DNA of 64,000 nt from Russula earlei (GCA_025769875.1 JAGFNK010000206.1:22032-86031), one strand, 5' to 3'. Counted from the first letter of the stretch, positions 37,901-48,900 are shown. Numbers and translations: made by a program. Notes: a model not told the origin generated them from the sequence alone.

Positions 37901-38701
37901 CGGAACTGCTCTTGTTGTCCACCCACGCTACGTGCTTGCTGCAGCACAGCCCTCTATTTACGACTCGTACAAAGTTCGACACAAAGAGCGCTATCTCAAG
38001 TCGTACAAGGCCATGTCAGAAATGATGACGACCAATGCGTTGGTGAAGATCAAGGAGGCTCCCCCATACTCAACTGAACTTGAGACCCCTGTGCTACTTA
38101 ACTCTCTCGCGCGCGCTTCCCCGGACAAGACAGGTAGCTACACGTTTAAGGAGTCCCAGCCCACTGAGGTAAAGCCGAATCTCGCGAACGTTAAGGCGAT
38201 CGAGGAGACTCTCAAGTTCTCTGGATCTACGGCCGGAGTTGGCGTTGATCAAGGTGAATTTACCGGACTCTTTGGGTCACGTAGCTGACTACTTTCTGCA
38301 GAGTTGATATCTTCTGTGCCCACCGAGAACCAGACGTTTATCACACGCAACTTCACTGATGCTGAGATTGCATATTGCCGAGCTCAGCCGTCTTTCCAGG
38401 CGTCGTTTGCTGCGCGTTGGGTAGGCAAAGAAGCTGTGTTCAAATCGCTCGGTATTCCCTCTAGAGGCGCGGGCGCGGCGATGAAAGATATCGAAATTCT
38501 TCCGAACGAGGTTGGTGTTCCCGAGGTGACGTTGCACGGAGAGTCCAAAGCTGCTGCTGCTGCGAAGGGCATTTCTACGATCCATTTGTCATTAAGTCAC
38601 TCTGATGTGAGTCTCTTTTACCGCTCACTTGAAAGACTTGAGCTGAACACGCTGGTATCCAGACTGTTGCCATTGCTTTTGCCCAGGCTTCTACCGCATG
38701 A
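25974..38701 (+). CDS. FAS: Type I fatty acid synthase, single fused chain
   Basis: Cytosolic megasynthase that builds C16/C18 fatty acids from acetyl- and malonyl-CoA. Nineteen exons, 25974-26042, 26098-27454, 27503-27806, 27861-29262, 29313-31069, 31118-31982, 32033-32128, 32184-32385, 32437-34086, 34133-35195, 35244-35950, 36000-36510, 36561-36641, 36696-36906, 36961-37067, 37116-37818, 37875-38253, 38302-38606 and 38663-38701, give 3935 residues. Domains in order: acetyltransferase (GASGHSQGL), enoyl re­ductase ([12 protein letters not shown]), dehydratase ([12 protein letters not shown]), malonyl/palmitoyl transferase ([20 protein letters not shown]), ACP ([10 protein letters not shown], Ser for phosphopantetheine), ketoreductase ([12 protein letters not shown]), ketosynthase (PVGACATALQS with catalytic Cys, [20 protein letters not shown]) and phosphopantetheinyl transferase ([14 protein letters not shown]). 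This is the beta-then-alpha fused layout of basidiomycetes. The frame is unbroken throughout; every intron is 44-56 nt. Confidence 0.97.
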
Positions 38702-38837
38702 AAGGACTTAGGCATTAATTTATATGTAGACATACTCATTACAATTTCTTACTGTACGCATACATCTCTGTTATTGAAATCTAGTTCCTTATTGTCGGTT
38801 CTGATTAACGAATTCCCAAGGCGACGGTGTGGAGAGC

Positions 38838-39665
38838 CTAAGTCAGATCTCGGTACAAACTACGTTCATCAATATACTGGGTGATGCAGTCTGGGACCAT
38901 CCCCCGCCAAGAGTTGTCTCTGGCCCATATTTTCGCTCGGACCCCACTGGAGCTAAACTTTTGGAGGTCAGGATCTAAGTCCACGATATTTATGCGGCCA
39001 CTCTGCACCCATTCCTGCGCCGCCTCAAGGATGGTAGATTCATCATGAGAGTCCTCGAGGTCTATAACGCGTCGAGCACAGATGACTCGAGAATCCTCTC
39101 CATCAGGGGCAAAAAAGCGTCGCAGGGCGGCACGCATGGCTTGAGTCGAGCCATCGCCGTAATATCGGGGTTGAAGAAAGCGCTCGAGGGTATCGATACC
39201 TTGTACGAAGATAAGTTGCGCTGCGATAGGGAGAGCGGCGCGCAGCAGCTCCGCTTTTTGAACGAACGCTGGCGCATCAACAAGCCCGACAGCGGCACTG
39301 ATCTCGCGCGCAAGGAGCACCATCATCTCCACACGTTGTGTTGGCGACGCATCGCCAGGGCGCGGAGTTTTGTCGGCATTTCGGACGCTAAGGAGGAGAA
39401 GGCGAGCATCTGTCGAGGAGGCTGCCGAAGGAAGTAGGGCGAGAGCGCGGTGAGCGAGAGTCGGTGGGTTGAAGGAGGAATCGAGCACAGCAACACGGAA
39501 GGGGGAAACGCCAGTGGCGTGCGCTGATCCGCCGAGGGAGCCTGTGGGGGAGTGAGGGCTAGGCCGCGGATATGGCCAATCTATGTACGGTTTGTGAACG
39601 AATTCGACCCTTGCTGTCCCTGCTTGCAAACGGTTGAGAGCGACGGTGATGAGGTTGGTGGACAT
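38838..39665 (-). CDS. Nicotinamide-nucleotide adenylyltransferase-like protein (POF1 type)
   Basis: A single uninterrupted frame of 275 residues from ATG 39665. It belongs to the nucleotidyltransferase fold: SSFNPPTLAHRALA is the ATP-binding (H/T)xGH-type loop, and FSSSGVRAKIWA near the C-terminus is the SSTxxR-type motif. Enzymes of this kind join ATP and NMN to make NAD. PTQRVEMMVLLAREI and the LIFVQGIDTLERFLQPRYY region fit the fungal POF1 branch rather than the classic NMA1/NMA2 enzymes. It is convergent with the synthase (136 bp apart) and divergent from DBP5. Confidence is high for the fold and moderate for the substrate. Confidence 0.8.
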   Translation of the reverse strand: MSTNLITVALNRLQAGTARVEFVHKPYIDWPYPRPSPHSPTGSLGGSAHATGVSPFRVAVLDSSFNPPTLAHRALALLPSAASSTDARLLLLSVRNADKTPRPGDASPTQRVEMMVLLAREISAAVGLVDAPAFVQKAELLRAALPIAAQLIFVQGIDTLERFLQPRYYGDGSTQAMRAALRRFFAPDGEDSRVICARRVIDLEDSHDESTILEAAQEWVQSGRINIVDLDPDLQKFSSSGVRAKIWARDNSWRGMVPDCITQYIDERSLYRDLT

Positions 39666-39811
39666 ACGAGATCATGCATTCGGCTGTCGGTACCGACGAC
39701 TACTTAGTCATACCATCAATTCACGATCCGCGTGACAATAATAATAATTAAAAACAACGCGCCCCACCACGCGCCTCCACCACTCTCTTTTTTCTTTGAC
39801 CACAAGAGATT
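39666..39811. promoter_or_regulatory. 146 bp divergent promoter, POF1-like / DBP5
   Basis: Start codons at 39665 (minus) and 39812 (plus) face apart. The interval has an ATAATAATAATTAAAAA tract (39736-39752) that could be a nucleosome-free region. No clear TATA box. Confidence 0.5.
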
Positions 39812-41652
39812 ATGGAGAAGGACGCGGATGGATTTTATACTGCGCCAGCAGCTGGTGTGTAATTTTCGTCCCCGTCCCCGTTCTTCGTCTTTTGATCAGT
39901 CCTAGCGGGCGCATCTAACTCGTCCCCGACCGCTGCAGGGGATGCCGCAGCCGGTACGCCTCGCACTAGCCACACTCGCAGGCTCTAACAATCACAAATA
40001 ACAGTCACCGTTGCAGCTCCTTCGAATGAGGCCACTGATCTTATCAAATCGACCTTTGACGTTCATGTGGGTGCGCCAACTGGGCGCGTGGCACTGGGTC
40101 CATAAATCGCCTTCTAGGTCACATTAGCGCAGCAGCAAGAGGACAAAAGTTCGCCTCTTTATAGCGTAAAGTCTTTCGAGGAGCTCGGGCTGTGCGTTTT
40201 CGTTCATCACCATGTCCCGTGCCAAACTCATCACTGGCCAGACACGCAGACCTGCTCAAGGGCGTTTATGATATGGGCTTCACCAAGCCTTCCAAGATTC
40301 AAGAGAGCGCCCTGCCCCTTCTCCTTAGAGATCCGTGAGTAAACCACATGGCGTCGCCGACGCGCATCTTACGCGAACGCAGAGTGCAAAATATGATCGG
40401 CCAGTCACAGTCCGGGACGGGTAAAACCGCCGCATTCGTCCTCACGATGCTCTCGCGCGTCGACTTCACGAAGAACAAACCACAGGCTTTATGTCTCGCC
40501 CCGTCCCGCGAACTAGCACGCCAGATCATGTCCGTCATCGCGGCGATGGGGAAGTTCACTCCGGTGCAGACGGAATATGCGATCAAGGATCACTTGCCGA
40601 GAGGCGTCACAAACATCACCGCGCATATCGTTGTTGGCACACCCGGCACCATGACGGATCTCATTCGCCGACGTGTCATCGACGTATCAGAGGTGAAGGT
40701 CTTCGTACTCGATGAAGCGGACAACATGTTGGACAAGGATGGGTTAGGAGACCAGACATTACGGGTCAAAAAGTGCGTACTGAGACGCTCCGATGTCATC
40801 ATATTCTGATCCTTGTACAGTATGCTCCCTCGTGGTGGCCATACGCAGATCATTCTCTTCTCCGCCACCTTCCCCGATCATGTACGCAACTTCGCCTCCA
40901 AGTTTGCGCCGAATGCAAACAAGATCGAGCTGAAACGGAATGAGCTGGCAGTAGACTCGATAAGGCAGTTCTATATGGATTGCAAGAGCGAAGAGCACAA
41001 ATACGAAGTCCTCGTCTCACTCTACCACCTCCTGACGATCGGGCAGAGCATCATTTTCTGCCAGCACCGACGCACTGCTGATCGTATCGCGCAGCGTATG
41101 ATTGCGGAGGGCCACAAGGTCGCTTCTTTGCACGGTGCAAAGGAGGGTAGCGAGCGTGATTTGATCATCGATGGATTCCGGGAAGGCCGAGAGAAGGTCC
41201 TGATCACGACGAACGTGATTTCGCGAGGGATCGACGTGTTGCAAGTCAACATGGTGGTGAACTATGATCTACCCCTGTTGACTGAACGCGAGGGGACGGG
41301 GGGCAGTGGAGACCTGCGGCCAGATATCGAAACGTATATCCACCGCATCGGTGCGCTCCCATCCGCTATATAACCAGGAAAGTTTTTGTTAACGGAACGC
41401 ACGACGTTCCAGGCCGGACCGGACGTTTCGGTCGCAAGGGCATCTCGATCAACTTCGTGCACGATAAGAATACGTGGTCCCAGATGGAGGAGATCGAGAA
41501 GGCGACGGGCAAAGGCATCACACGGATCGAGACGACGGACCTCGATATCATGGAAGAGGTACGCCCGCTTTGTCGAACTCCTTTCTCTGTCTAAATGACG
41601 CTCGATGCAAAAATGTTGTGATGCTCAGCAAATGAAGAAGGCTATGAAGTAA
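39812..41652 (+). CDS. DBP5: DEAD-box ATP-dependent RNA helicase of mRNA export
   Basis: Nine exons: 39812-39854, 39939-39953 (15 nt), 40005-40066, 40118-40191, 40242-40334, 40383-40772, 40821-41350, 41413-41558 and 41629-41652; 1377 nt, 458 residues. Dbp5 works at the cytoplasmic face of the nuclear pore, stripping export factors from mRNA with Gle1 and InsP6. Motifs in order: Q motif [19 protein letters not shown], Ia PSRELARQ, Ib [30 protein letters not shown] and [15 protein letters not shown]. The region LDIMEEQMKKAMK ends the protein. [14 protein letters not shown] in the N-terminus is typical of the family. All joins are in frame, with no sign of damage. Motif VI is split by the 62 nt intron 41351-41412. 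Confidence 0.95.
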
Positions 41653-41742
41653 CGCTAGGAAGGGATGAGAGTGGAGTTCTATAGTTGCGGATGTTTTAAA
41701 CTTTGCGGTCAACCTGCTCTGTATTCACATATCTGTTGTATC

Positions 41743-41880
41743 ACGATGGGCAGGAATGGATGAGTGGAGTCAACTCAGAAGTGTACTGACCAATTAGCAG
41801 ACTCAGATTGACAATTGACACAATGAATAAGTCAAGTCTACTGAGAGTCAACTCAGTGGTTGCCAACATACAATTGATTA
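41743..41880. repeat. Diverged partial copy of the foldback-element arm
   Basis: GATGGGCAGGAATGGATGAG near 41745 and AATAAGTCAAGTCTACTGAG with GTCAACTCAGTGG near 41827-41860 resemble the outer 60 bp of the foldback element at 42843 (GACGGGCAGGAAGGGATAAG, GTCAACTCAGTGG). The match is patchy; no second arm was found. Confidence 0.35.
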
Positions 41881-42140
41881 ACAAGCTGCCACTATGTGCT
41901 TAAAGCATGGATTGTGAGCTGAACTCACAAACTGTCCTTCAGCCCTTAAACCCCCACTTCATGCCAGTGCTGCATGTGATCGTCTTTTTTTCTTATTTAG
42001 TAAAACACTTAAACCAGAGCGGATCATGATCACTGCTTCTCAACTGAGGTGTATCAGTATCATAAGTACTTGATGTATTCCGCTGCGTTGTTATGTCCAA
42101 TCAAAATTAGATCAACAAAGTACTTGTGGTGCAGTTGAGG

Positions 42141-42148
42141 TATAAAAC
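42141..42148 (+). promoter_or_regulatory. TATA box of the small secreted-protein gene
   Basis: TATAAAAC lies 156 bp before ATG 42297. A second weak TATATAG lies at 42169. Position fits a fungal core promoter with a leader of about 120 nt. Confidence 0.5.
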
Positions 42149-42296
42149 AGACTGAGCTTGAGGACAGAGTATATAGTGCCCCGCAATCATTGTAACCCAA
42201 TCCTCTCCAGGACTCCTCTTTGTCCCATACCAGTTGGTACTGGTTACCAACGATATTTCTACATCTCTCGACCACGATTCCGTTTCACTAAAACAA

Positions 42297-42618
42297 ATGC
42301 GCCTTCCCCCCGTTTTTGCCATTTTCTGCCTCGCCGTTGGCATCGGTCCGTCATTTGCGCTTCCTACAAGCTTTACCAGGTATGCCCTCGCCAAGTTCTG
42401 TTGCATACCCAAAGCCGACTTGACCACGCAGAGATGAATATTCAAAGTCCAAAGACGGTGGCCCTCCCGAAAAGCAGAAGCAGCCGAGGCATTTACGGGA
42501 TACGCTCCGGAATTTCCGGACAAAGAAGGACCCAGTTCAAGAATCATTATATGGGCGTGTGGGCATTCTCCCACCGGGAGTAACGATCGGAAAATCCCGT
42601 GGGGTTCACGATGACTAG
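42297..42618 (+). CDS. Small predicted secreted protein, unknown function
   Basis: Two exons, 42297-42379 and 42432-42618, with a 52 nt intron (GTATGC to ACGCAG) give 89 residues. The N-terminus is a clear signal peptide: MRLPPVFAIFCLAVGIGPSF followed by a small-residue cleavage region ALP. The mature part is about 65 residues, hydrophilic and basic (DEYSKSKDGGPPEKQKQP, LRNFRTKKD), and ends LPPGVTIGKSRGVHDD. It has no cysteine after the signal peptide, so it is not a disulfide-knotted effector, and no KR Kex2 site. I know no family. It stands alone beside a transposon pile and has its own TATA box. Function open; a short secreted peptide or effector-like protein is a guess. Confidence 0.6.
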
Positions 42619-42675
42619 TGACTAGTGTGGGCAAATTGGGTGGGGCCAGGTGCTCAGGTGCTCAGGTGCAGTTTT

Positions 42676-43320
42676 TGTTGGAAGCGCAGCCACCGCGTGG
42701 CAGAGAAACGGACCGAACAGGCCGGACAGTTAGAATGCTGTGTTAATACCATCCATTCCTTTTTCCTCAGTCTTTCATATACAAGACTGAGGTCAGTAGC
42801 ACACTCTTTTATCATTTACATATACTAATTATGTACATACACGACGGGCAGGAAGGGATAAGTCAAGTCTGCTTATAGTCAACTCAGTGGATAATAAAAG
42901 TAAAATATTTCAAGTGCTGAGTAGGCTCTGTTGTGGCCACAAATTATATTATATAAGTAATAACCTTAGTTGAGCATGAAAAATGTGACAAAAAAGGTTA
43001 AATATGGAGAGTCTACTCATTCCGGCACAACATTTACCCTAGCCTGGCTAAAAGTTGTGCCGGAATGAGTAGACTCTCCATATTTAAACTTTTTTGTCAC
43101 ATTTTTCGTGCTCAACTAAGGTCATTACTTATGTAATATAATTTGTGGCCACAACAGAGCCTACTCAGCACTTGAAATATTTTACTTTTATTATCCACTG
43201 AGTTGACTATAAGCAGAGTCGACTTATCCCTTCCTGCCTGTCATGATAGCCTTTGTCCAACAGGTTAGCTTACTAACCTAATACTAGTCTTTCATATACA
43301 AGACTGAGCCTTGTCCAACA
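42676..43320 (+). repeat. LTR of the old plus-strand copia element, holding a foldback insertion
   Basis: Starts TGTTGGAAGCGCAGCC and ends CTTGTCCAACA. It matches, in reverse complement, the 249 bp LTR of the younger copia (TGTTGGACGTGCAGCC; CCTCAGTCTTTCATAYACAAGACTGAGG; GGTTAGCTTACTAAC). The extra length is mostly the 399 bp foldback element. The following 14 bases GATTATGAGACCTG are the primer-binding site, as in the younger element. Confidence 0.7.
42843..43241. mobile_element. Foldback (hairpin) element, 188 bp arms
   Basis: Left arm 42843-43030 and right arm 43053-43241 are nearly perfect inverted copies (GACGGGCAGGAAGGGATAAG against CTTATCCCTTCCTGCCTGTC; CATTCCGGCACAAC against GTTGTGCCGGAATG) around a 22 nt loop. 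It encodes nothing. This fits a non-autonomous foldback or MITE-like element. It sits inside a copia LTR. Confidence 0.75.
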
Positions 43321-43392
43321 GATTATGAGACCTGCCTGTCTCTGAAAGCTAAAACACTTCCATATACAGTCAACATTTCATAACCATGGAAT

Positions 43393-43740
43393 ATGAGTTC
43401 CTCAGCATCACTCCCAGTGCCTTCATCCTCAAAAGAAAAGAGCTCTCCCACAGGTGGAGCCATGGGAAAAATGGGTTGAACCAAATTCCAATGTCATGAC
43501 ATGCTGATCCTTCAAGATGGTGCAGATGAATATGCTGACTGGAAGGGAGTAATGGAGGCTATATTCAAAGCAACAGATCTGTTAAACATTGAACACAGTA
43601 CTAAAAAGAAACTGGATGCAAATGTCAAACCCAACACTGCTGCCAACTGGATGGCAAGGGATTGCAAAGTGCATGCCCAAATCTTTATGTCTGTATGAGG
43701 GCATGTTCTCAAAGCAATCCTTGGTGTAAAAGGTTCAACA
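43393..43740 (+). pseudogene. Old copia gag, 5' part
   Basis: From ATG 43393 and then in frame YADWKGVMEAIFKATDLLN, ANWMARDCKVHAQIFMSV and a stop, followed by VLKAILGVKGST. It parallels the gag of the younger copia (YAQWKGVMEAIFLATDLLD, WTSRDCDARAQIFMTV). The frame is interrupted at GGTGTAAAAGGTTCAACA by the younger element and resumes at 55999 as ECWKKL. Confidence 0.8.
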
Positions 43741-43989
43741 TGTTAAAGCTAAAAGGATTGTTACTCAGTCTTGTGTATGAAAGACTGTATTAGTTAGTAA
43801 GCTAACCTAAAAGGATTGTTACTATGTATGGTATTAGATCTCAGGGAGAGCGGTAAAAGGGGTGTTGTACTGACCTCAGTCTTGTGTATGAAAGACTGAG
43901 GGAAAAATCGAATGACAAGTATTCGAATATTTACATGTACAGTTCGGCTTTGTCCGTACACACGCCACCGGTTGGCTGCATGTCCAACA
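43741..43989 (-). repeat. 3' LTR of copia C1
   Basis: 249 bp. Contains two exact copies of the palindrome-like CAGTCTTGTGTATGAAAGACTG (43766-43787, 43877-43898). Confidence 0.9.
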
Positions 43990-43996
43990 CGCCCCC

Positions 43997-44156
43997 TCAG
44001 CCCTGGTGGTGTGCGTTCACTCCCATCTCCTTCGTGAAATGTTTGTGTTTCTCCCTGCTGAGTCCCTTTGTCAAGACATCAGCAACCTGATCCTCGGTTG
44101 GGGTGTATGCAAGATCGATCTCTCGCGCGTCGACCTTTTGGTGCAGGAAGTGGTGT
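43997..44156 (-). pseudogene. Copia C1 polyprotein, C-terminal fragment beyond the gypsy insertion
   Basis: Minus-strand translation gives HHFLHQKVDAREIDLAYTP, then EDQVADVLTKGLSREKH and a stop at 43997-43999. This is the end of the copia RNase H domain and continues directly from KHIEV at 51619 once the gypsy element and one GGTGT are left out. Confidence 0.88.
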
Positions 44157-44651
44157 TGTCACTGACTGGGGGCGGTGTTGCTGACAAATCGGTTCATGTG
44201 CGAGACAAGCGCAGCGAGTCGAGCGAGACACTAAGTCCTCGCGAGTTTCAGGGATCTCGGAGATGATATTGCCAAGGCAAATATGTTCCGCGGAGAGGGG
44301 AAACTACGAATAAGTCTTCGCATTGGGAAGACTTATGAGTAGTAAAGGTTTCAGACGATATGCTTGATGTCTTGCAAGCCTACAAGTCCTGAAGTTCGAA
44401 ATCCAGTGATATTTTCACAGGAGAACAAGCTTAGGGCTTGTCCTCGTCAAACAGCAGTCTTATATACACACTAGATACTATATCAAATAGTATTCATGAG
44501 GTGGAAGCGAGGCAATTGAACTGGAACATGCAGGAAACGTCTGGTATGTGCGAGGCTACGGAAGGGTCATAAAACACGTGGGAAACTGGAGACATGTCCG
44601 GGTAGGCTTATCCGGTTGCCGGTCCGGTCCGATGTACCGGTTCTTGTGACA
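44157..44651 (-). repeat. 3' LTR of gypsy G1
   Basis: 495 bp, from TGTCACTGACTGGGGG to GGTTCTTGTGACA. Confidence 0.9.
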
Positions 44652-44669
44652 TTACCCCCTTGTTAAGGT

Positions 44670-45926
44670 CTAACCTGTGTAGGGGTGGACGTTAGAGACA
44701 CAGCGATGGGTGTGGTAGTGGAGTTGGTCTCGAGGAACTCGACATATTTTGTGTGCTTTACAGCGTCGATGTGGAGTTCTGCAAAGGTCCGCCTTGTGTC
44801 CGTGGCGATTGCAGAAAATGCAGGTAGTGATTTTGGGGCAATCGATGGTGTCGTGTCCCCCGTCGAGACACCAGGAGCATTTGTCGGAGATACGGGGGGA
44901 GAATTGATACCAAGGGTCCATGATCGCCTCTTTGGCATCTTTATGTTCCTGTTCGGTTAGTTGTGGCATGGATTGGAACAGGATTCTGGGTTCAAGTCGG
45001 GTTTTGGCGTTAGCTCTGGCCAACTTGACCTCACTGTCTCGAATTTCCCACAGCATGTCGTGGTAACGTCCTCTAGCCGTCACGAGTTGATTGGCCATTT
45101 GTTGTGCTCTTTTTATGGCGAATCGATATCGAAGGACTTTGGCTTCGAGGGACAAATCTCCTTTGAAGGTGAGGGCTTCGTTGACAGCCTTGGTATGTCT
45201 GAGCCCTTCTTGGAATAGGAAGGCGTCTTTTGTAGTGAGGAGAGGACGAGGATAGGGGTCGGCATGAGCTTGAATTGAGATTCGATGAGTAGGACATCCG
45301 GGGCCGTATGTAGCAGTGACGGATGGGAATCTGTTGGTCAGATCAGGTAGGACGAATCGCGGGGGAATAGTATCATCTTCATTGCCAGGGTCAGGGATCA
45401 GCACGTCAAGTCCTAGAGTTCCCTCCATCCAGCTGTCTCCCAGTTCGCGTAGTTCAGCCATAGTATTCGTTCCTGGAGCTATAGGTGTTATGTAGGCAGG
45501 TGGGGGAGTGTCGTTGTTTCATGGAGGTATTGGGACAAAGTTTTTGTTGAGGAGTACCAAATTAATTGGTTGTTGGGGAATGGGTGTGTCGAGTCAAGGA
45601 GGGATGGGGATGGGGTCAGGAGAGGGGGAACGAATGTGATAGGATGGACTGCGGGCAGTTGGGGAGTCAGTTCCTCTGGTGGGGGAGTGATTGCCGAAGG
45701 CTCGCAGTATGGTGGGTAAAGTTTCTTTGTGCCAAAGTTCTTGGGCTTGTGCTATCATTGCTGCATGTCGAGCTGCACGTCGTACTAGGAGTCGAGTGTT
45801 GATAGTCGCGGCCGTAGATGGAGATGGTTCTCTAGAGATTGGTAGAGGAATAAGAGTTGGGGAGTGCGGAGGAGTAGGGACGAGAGTAGTGGAAGAGGTG
45901 GTGGGTGAGTTGGTGTTGGAGGACAT
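44670..45926 (-). pseudogene. Gypsy G1 extra frame downstream of pol, two zinc knuckles
   Basis: From ATG 45926 (MSSNTNSPTTSS) the frame passes a Pro/Ser-rich part, RRAARHAAMIAQAQELWHKE, two TGA stops (one at 45594-45596, one near 45520) and MAELRELGDSWMEG to a C-terminus with two CCHC knuckles, CSWCLDGGHDTIDC and CIFCNRHGHKADLC, and ends at 44670. Size without stops is about 415 residues. It lies between integrase and the 3' LTR, where classic gypsy elements have nothing or env. The knuckles suggest a nucleic-acid-binding, gag-like role. Confidence 0.75.
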
Positions 45927-45981
45927 GTTGGAGTGGGAAGAATGGGGTAGTGGGGAGTGTTGATTGAGATTGGTGGTCTTT

Positions 45982-48900
45982 TTATACATTGGGTCGTCCA
46001 GCCGTAGCGGAGTAGAATTCTTTGAGGAGTCTGGGGGCGTTGAGGTCGTGGTGGTTGACCCATGAGTCATCTGATGATGGGTAGCCTTTCCAGTGTATGA
46101 GGTATTGAAGTTTACGTGTTCGTCCGAACCTTCTGGCATCTAGAATGGCCTCGATCTCGTATTCTTCTTTGTTATTGATGATCGGAGGAGGTCGTGTAAA
46201 TGGCGTGCCATATTCTTCCGTTTCTATATATGGTAGAAGTAAATTGACATGGAAGACATCATGTATTTTCATGGATGGTGGAAGTTGGAGTTGGTAAGCG
46301 ACTTTAGAAATCTTTTTTACGATGGGAAAGGGGCCATAACATTTTGGGGTCAGCTTGTGATTCCCTCGTGTCTTGAGGTTTTTGCCTTCTAACCATACAA
46401 GGGCTCCTTCTTTCATTTCCGGGTTATCAGGTCTGGAGGGTTGTTGTTTTCGTTCTAGAAGTTGTTGTGCATCGTGTCTAGATTGTTCTAGTTCTTTGAG
46501 TTGATCGGTTGAGGCGGGAACGTTGTTGTCTTCGAGATTTATGTCGATTTGAGGTTTAAATCCCATGAGGAGTTCGTGTGGTGATCGTCGTGATGTTTCA
46601 TGTTTCCATGAGTTATGTGCGTATTCTGCAGTGGGAAGCATTTTTGCCCAGGAGTGTGGATGGGTCGCGGTCCAGGGTCTCAAGTATTGTTCTAGCCAGG
46701 CGTTCATTCTTTCGGTTTGTCCATCGGTTTGAGGGTGAAATGCAGTGGACATGTTTTGTTTGATGCCTAGGCTTTTGCATAATGCTTTGGAGAAGTTTGA
46801 TGCGAATTGAGGGTCTCTGTCAGATATGATTCTTTTAGGGACACCAACCCAAGGCACGAGGTGTTTCAGATATTCGTGTGCGACACCTGTTCCGTCAATT
46901 GTTTTGTTACATGGAATGAATTTGGTCGCTTTGGAACATCCTTGATCGACAATGGTGAGGATGCTGTTGAATCCTTCTGATCTTGGTAAATCAGTGATGA
47001 GGTCCATTGATACGTATTGAAAGGGGCCTTGTTCGATGTGTGTGTTGAGTGGGAAGGTTGTGGCTTTCTTTCTTGGTAAATTGGTTTTGGATTCTTGGCA
47101 TTTGGCACAGCCTTTTATGTATTGCTCTACGAATTGTTGTAGTCTAGGTCCTTCGTAGTGTTGTTTGACTAGGTCCCATGTGTTGGCTATTCCGGGGTGT
47201 CCTGCAGGTGGGGCATCATGAAATTGTTGTAGGATTTCTCGTCATTTGTCTAGTTTGTTGGGTAGGTAGATTTTTCGTGTGAATATTTCAGGTGGGAGAA
47301 GGGTGGTTTTTTGTTCTTCTACCCCCTTGTTAAGGTCTTTGCGATGAGAAAGTGTATCGGCAATTGTATTGGTGTGTCCTGGGATGTGTTCCATAATTAA
47401 GTTAAAGTCTTGCATATATTGCATCCATCTTGCTTGCCATCCAGTTAGTTTCTGTGGTTCTTTAAAGTATGTAAGATTTTTGTGGTCCGTCCTTATCCGG
47501 ACGGGCTTTTCTGCACCCAGGAAGAATGGTCAGGCCGCTTTTGAGGCCAAAGATGACAGCAGCCAGTTCTTTATCGTGTGCATTGTAATTTCTTTCCGCG
47601 TCTAGTAGTGTTCTTGAATAGAATGCTATAGGATGGAGTCCATCTTCATATTCTTGGGAAATAACTGCTCCTATGGCAAATCCTGATGCATCGGTGTCAA
47701 GGATGAATTGTTTGGTCCAATCTGGAGTTCGGAGAACTGGGTAGGACACTCATGTATCTTTTAGTGATTGGAATGCTTGTTGCTCTCTGGGTGTCCATTC
47801 CCATTGTCTATTCTTTTTTGTTAGGTCGTTGAGTGGTCTAGCTTTAATTGAGAAATTTGGGATGAAATTGCGGTAGAAGTTGCAGAATCCGAGGAAGCTC
47901 TGAACTTCTTTTAATGTTTTTGGTGCAGGCCAATCTCCAATTCCTTTGACTTTCACTGGGTCCATGGTGATTTTTCCTTCGCCAATGATTACTCCTAGGT
48001 ATTCGACTTTTCTTTTGTGGAATTGGCATTTTTCTGGTTTGAGATATAGGTCGTGTTGTTTCAATTTTGACAGGATGTGGTTAACTTTAGATTTATGTTT
48101 TTCTTCATTGTTTTCTGTGGTGATGATGATGTCATCCATATAAATCTTCAGCCATCCTTGAGCAAGTTCTTCTTGAAAGATGTCATCCATCATCGTTTGG
48201 AAGGTTGCTGGGGAGTTAGTCAATCTGAAAAACATTACCGTTGGTTCGAATAATCCATCGCTGGTTTTGAAGGCTGCTTTCCATTCGTCTCCTTCTTTAA
48301 TCCTAATGTTGTTGTAGCCCCATCTGATGTCAAATTTAGTAAAGAGTTCTTTGCCTGCTAGGGCATGTATCAATTCTGGGATTAAGGGAAGTGGGTAGAC
48401 GTTGGGTATGGTCCATTTATTTAGGTTTCTATAGTCTTGTACCGGTCAAAATTTGCCATCCTTCTTTTTAATCAAAAAGAAGCCACTTGCATATGGTGAG
48501 TTGGACCTTCTAATTCGTTTTAATCGTAGATTTTGTTCAAGAAATTTTCCTTGTTCTTCTTTCTCCTTGGGTGAAAGGGGGTATACTCTACAATTGATTG
48601 TTGTAGGGGCGTCGGGTTTGAGATTGATAGCATGATCCCATTTTCTTGGTCTGGGGAATCTTTCTGATTTTTGTTCTTCAAAGACTTGGCCATAGGCATG
48701 ATATTGGAGAGGGACTATTTGTTGCCAGGTCAGTTGTTTTGATTGTACTTGGGATTCCGCTAATTGTTGGGCAATTGTAGTCTTTCGCAGTTGTGTTTGC
48801 ACCCAAAGTTCGTCACCTTCCCATTGTGTGATGTTTTTTATCCATTCTGGTGTTTCTTGATCTCTGGATAAGGTTATTTTTCCCATTAGCGTTCCATCGG

